NCBI GenBank assembly: GCA_014874235.1
Contig: JACWAC010000053.1
Location: forward strand, 1-8,002
DNA length: 8,002 bases
Direction: 5' to 3'
Source of the DNA: Thermoplasmatales archaeon
GTDB taxonomy: Archaea; Thermoplasmatota; Thermoplasmata; Thermoplasmatales; GCA-001856825
This document shows, piece by piece, positions 6,922-8,002 of this stretch. A model generated the notes under the pieces. That model was not told the origin of the DNA, made no database searches, and worked only from the letters and a program-made list of their open reading frames with translations. The translations under genes and the position numbers were made by a program. Numbering within the stretch: position 1 is the first letter of the stretch; every line of letters starts with the position of its first letter.

Positions 6922-6954
6922 TATTTTAGAGATAAAAGTTTTACTTCTAAAATA
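6922..6954 (-). promoter_or_regulatory. Promoter with 33-bp dyad operator of the exporter-marR operon
   Basis: A near-perfect inverted repeat centred on 6938 pairs 14 of 16 positions. The outer arms are TATTTTAGA (6922-6930) and TCTAAAATA (6946-6954), and the inner arms are TAAAA (6933-6937) and TTTTA (6939-6943), with only two mismatches between them. Read on the minus strand, CTTTTATC (6931-6938) is a TATA-like element about 25 nt before ATG 6909, right for a leaderless transcript. A second A/T-rich candidate (CTAAATATTTTA, 6948-6959) would leave a leader of about 20 nt with no ribosome binding site. Either way, a dimer bound here would cover the TATA box and block TBP/TFB. The co-transcribed MarR protein is the natural candidate ligand of this site; that link is inferred. 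Confidence 0.7.
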
Positions 6955-7223
6955 TTTAGGCAGACTAAAACGGCCCACGGGACAGAATACGTCTCTACAA
7001 GCTTCTAGATCTGGATAATTATAATTCGAATATTGATATCATCTCTGGACGAATAGAGTTCAATGCTCTATTTTGCAATTGAAGCACGACTTTGTGCATG
7101 GATCGTTCTGGTACTATGAGAGAATTGTTCAGAGAGTTCATAAACACCACAAAGTGATGTTGTAAACAGAACGGTTTAGGCTAGAACAGAAAGCAATAAG
7201 ATTTAGCTCATATTGACCAAAAT
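6955..7223. other. Intergenic region between the divergent exporter operon and the cinA-like gene
   Basis: Together with the operator this makes a 314-bp stretch with no secure gene. It holds an A/T-rich patch at 7015-7040 that includes the palindrome ATTCGAAT (7024-7031), a perfect 7-bp inverted repeat at 7052-7072, and a 42-codon open stretch without a good start (7037-7165). No convincing TATA box stands before ATG 7224; the best candidate, AATAAGATT at 7195-7203, is weak. I see no tRNA or recognisable small RNA. Confidence 0.5.
7052..7072. repeat. Perfect 7-bp inverted repeat with 7-nt spacer
   Basis: AATAGAG (7052-7058) and CTCTATT (7066-7072) are exact reverse complements around the spacer TTCAATG. 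G7051 and T7073 could add a wobble pair. As RNA this would be a modest hairpin; as DNA it has the size of a dimeric regulator site. It is about 150 bp upstream of the cinA-like gene and about 143 bp upstream of the exporter gene, so neither gene clearly owns it. Confidence 0.4.
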
Positions 7224-7988
7224 ATGAAAGCCTGCATCATAACGATAGGGAACGAAATTCTAAAAGGGAAGACGGTAAACACGAACTTTACCGAGATTGG
7301 AAGGATGCTCTATTTTTCTGGTTATGATGTTTATCGGGGCATGATCGTGCCTGATGTGAAGGAAGAGATCGGTAACGCCTTCAGATCGTTGGCTGGGTTG
7401 TGCGATGTCATTGTTTCATCCGGAGGATTGGGTCCCACTTTTGACGACATCACCGTAGCCTCATTCGGTGAAGAGTTCAAAATTCCACTTGTCTTGGACA
7501 AAGAGACTCTCCTTACAATCAAGAGAATAACAGAAAGGAGGGGGGTGGAAATGACCAAGGAAAGAGAGAAAATGGCTCTGATACCAGAAGGTTCCACTCT
7601 AATAGCGAACGAAGTTGGTACCGCTCCCGGAATTGAATATCAGAAAGAATCTACTATTATTTTCATGCTTCCTGGCGTTCCTGTGGAAATGAGGTCCATG
7701 CTGAAGCAGATAGAGAGCAAAATCAAGCTGAAGGATAGCTTCTACGCTGAGAATTCAATTTTGATACAAGGGATCTATGAGGCAACTCTTGCACCTTACG
7801 TCACCGAATTGATGAACAAACACAAAGGAAAAGTTTACATCAAGTCGCATCCGATGATCAACAAAGGAGGAGAGTCCGCTCTCGAGGTCGAAGTATCTGC
7901 TAAATCAGAGATGCTCGAAACTTCAAAAAGTACGGTTGCGGAAGTTTTGAGAGAGATTCGTTCAATAGAGAAGAAAATAAAGTCGTAA
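7224..7988 (+). CDS. CinA N-terminal-type MoCF-domain protein (COG1058 family)
   Basis: A complete 254-aa stand-alone MoCF (molybdopterin-binding-like) domain protein, as is common in archaea, without the C-terminal NMN deamidase domain of bacterial CinA. Signatures are the N-terminal CIITIGNEILKGKTVNTN (4-21), SGGLGPTFDDIT (66-77, usually GGLGPTxDD), EREKMALIPEGS (113-124) and MLPGVPVEMRSML (148-160). In characterised bacterial CinA this domain is linked to ADP-ribose pyrophosphatase activity in pyridine nucleotide salvage; whether the archaeal stand-alone form does the same is not settled. A role in molybdopterin synthesis is the main alternative. The C-terminal region (170-254) is a smaller alpha/beta part ending in a charged helix (REIRSIEKKIKS). 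The protein is cytosolic. ATG 7224 fits the family N-terminus exactly, and no Shine-Dalgarno motif precedes it. It is divergent from the exporter operon and its downstream neighbour is outside the window. Confidence 0.9.
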   Translation: MKACIITIGNEILKGKTVNTNFTEIGRMLYFSGYDVYRGMIVPDVKEEIGNAFRSLAGLCDVIVSSGGLGPTFDDITVASFGEEFKIPLVLDKETLLTIKRITERRGVEMTKEREKMALIPEGSTLIANEVGTAPGIEYQKESTIIFMLPGVPVEMRSMLKQIESKIKLKDSFYAENSILIQGIYEATLAPYVTELMNKHKGKVYIKSHPMINKGGESALEVEVSAKSEMLETSKSTVAEVLREIRSIEKKIKS

Positions 7989-8002
7989 GTTATCAGAATT
8001 CG

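Overview
The window looks archaeal. Two genes have a clear TATA box centred about 24-26 nt upstream of the start codon and no Shine-Dalgarno sequence, which is the layout of leaderless archaeal transcripts. One gene encodes a protein with the archaeal type IV pilin N-terminus (AVSPVIATILMVAVTVV). Arginine is mostly AGA/AGG in the confident genes. By gene content (DHA2 transporter with MarR, DAO-family oxidoreductase, S-formylglutathione-hydrolase-like esterase, stand-alone CinA-type domain) I lean towards an acidophilic or thermoacidophilic lineage such as Thermoplasmata. That placement is inference only; no rRNA or other marker gene is present.

Layout. Positions 1-216 hold no secure gene, only short open stretches on both strands that could be the edge of something to the left. 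A small unrecognised protein (217-600, +) and an orphan archaeal pilin-like secreted or surface protein (722-1285, +) follow. Next come two independently promoted amino-acid/imino-acid redox genes on the same strand: an ornithine cyclodeaminase/mu-crystallin family NAD(P) enzyme (1406-2311) and a DAO-family FAD oxidoreductase (2379-3641). An alpha/beta-hydrolase esterase (3716-4699) follows and ends 33 bp from a convergent operon on the minus strand. That operon consists of a 14-TM DHA2 drug exporter (6909-5164) whose stop codon overlaps the start of a MarR repressor (5167-4733) as ATGA. A 314-bp intergenic region separates it from a divergent CinA/MoCF-domain protein (7224-7988, +).

How the genes work together. 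The clearest system is the exporter-repressor operon. A 33-bp near-perfect dyad (14 of 16 pairs, centre 6938) lies directly over its promoter and is the obvious operator for autorepression by the MarR protein. The OCD-family and DAO-family genes may form a small oxidise/reduce pair acting on amino acids and their cyclic imines, but each has its own TATA box and the substrates cannot be read from sequence. I found no CRISPR array, tRNA, rRNA, intact insertion sequence or convincing novel multi-gene system. The least explained parts are the 217-600 protein, the left edge, and the 6955-7223 intergenic stretch with its hairpin and gene-fragment-like frame.
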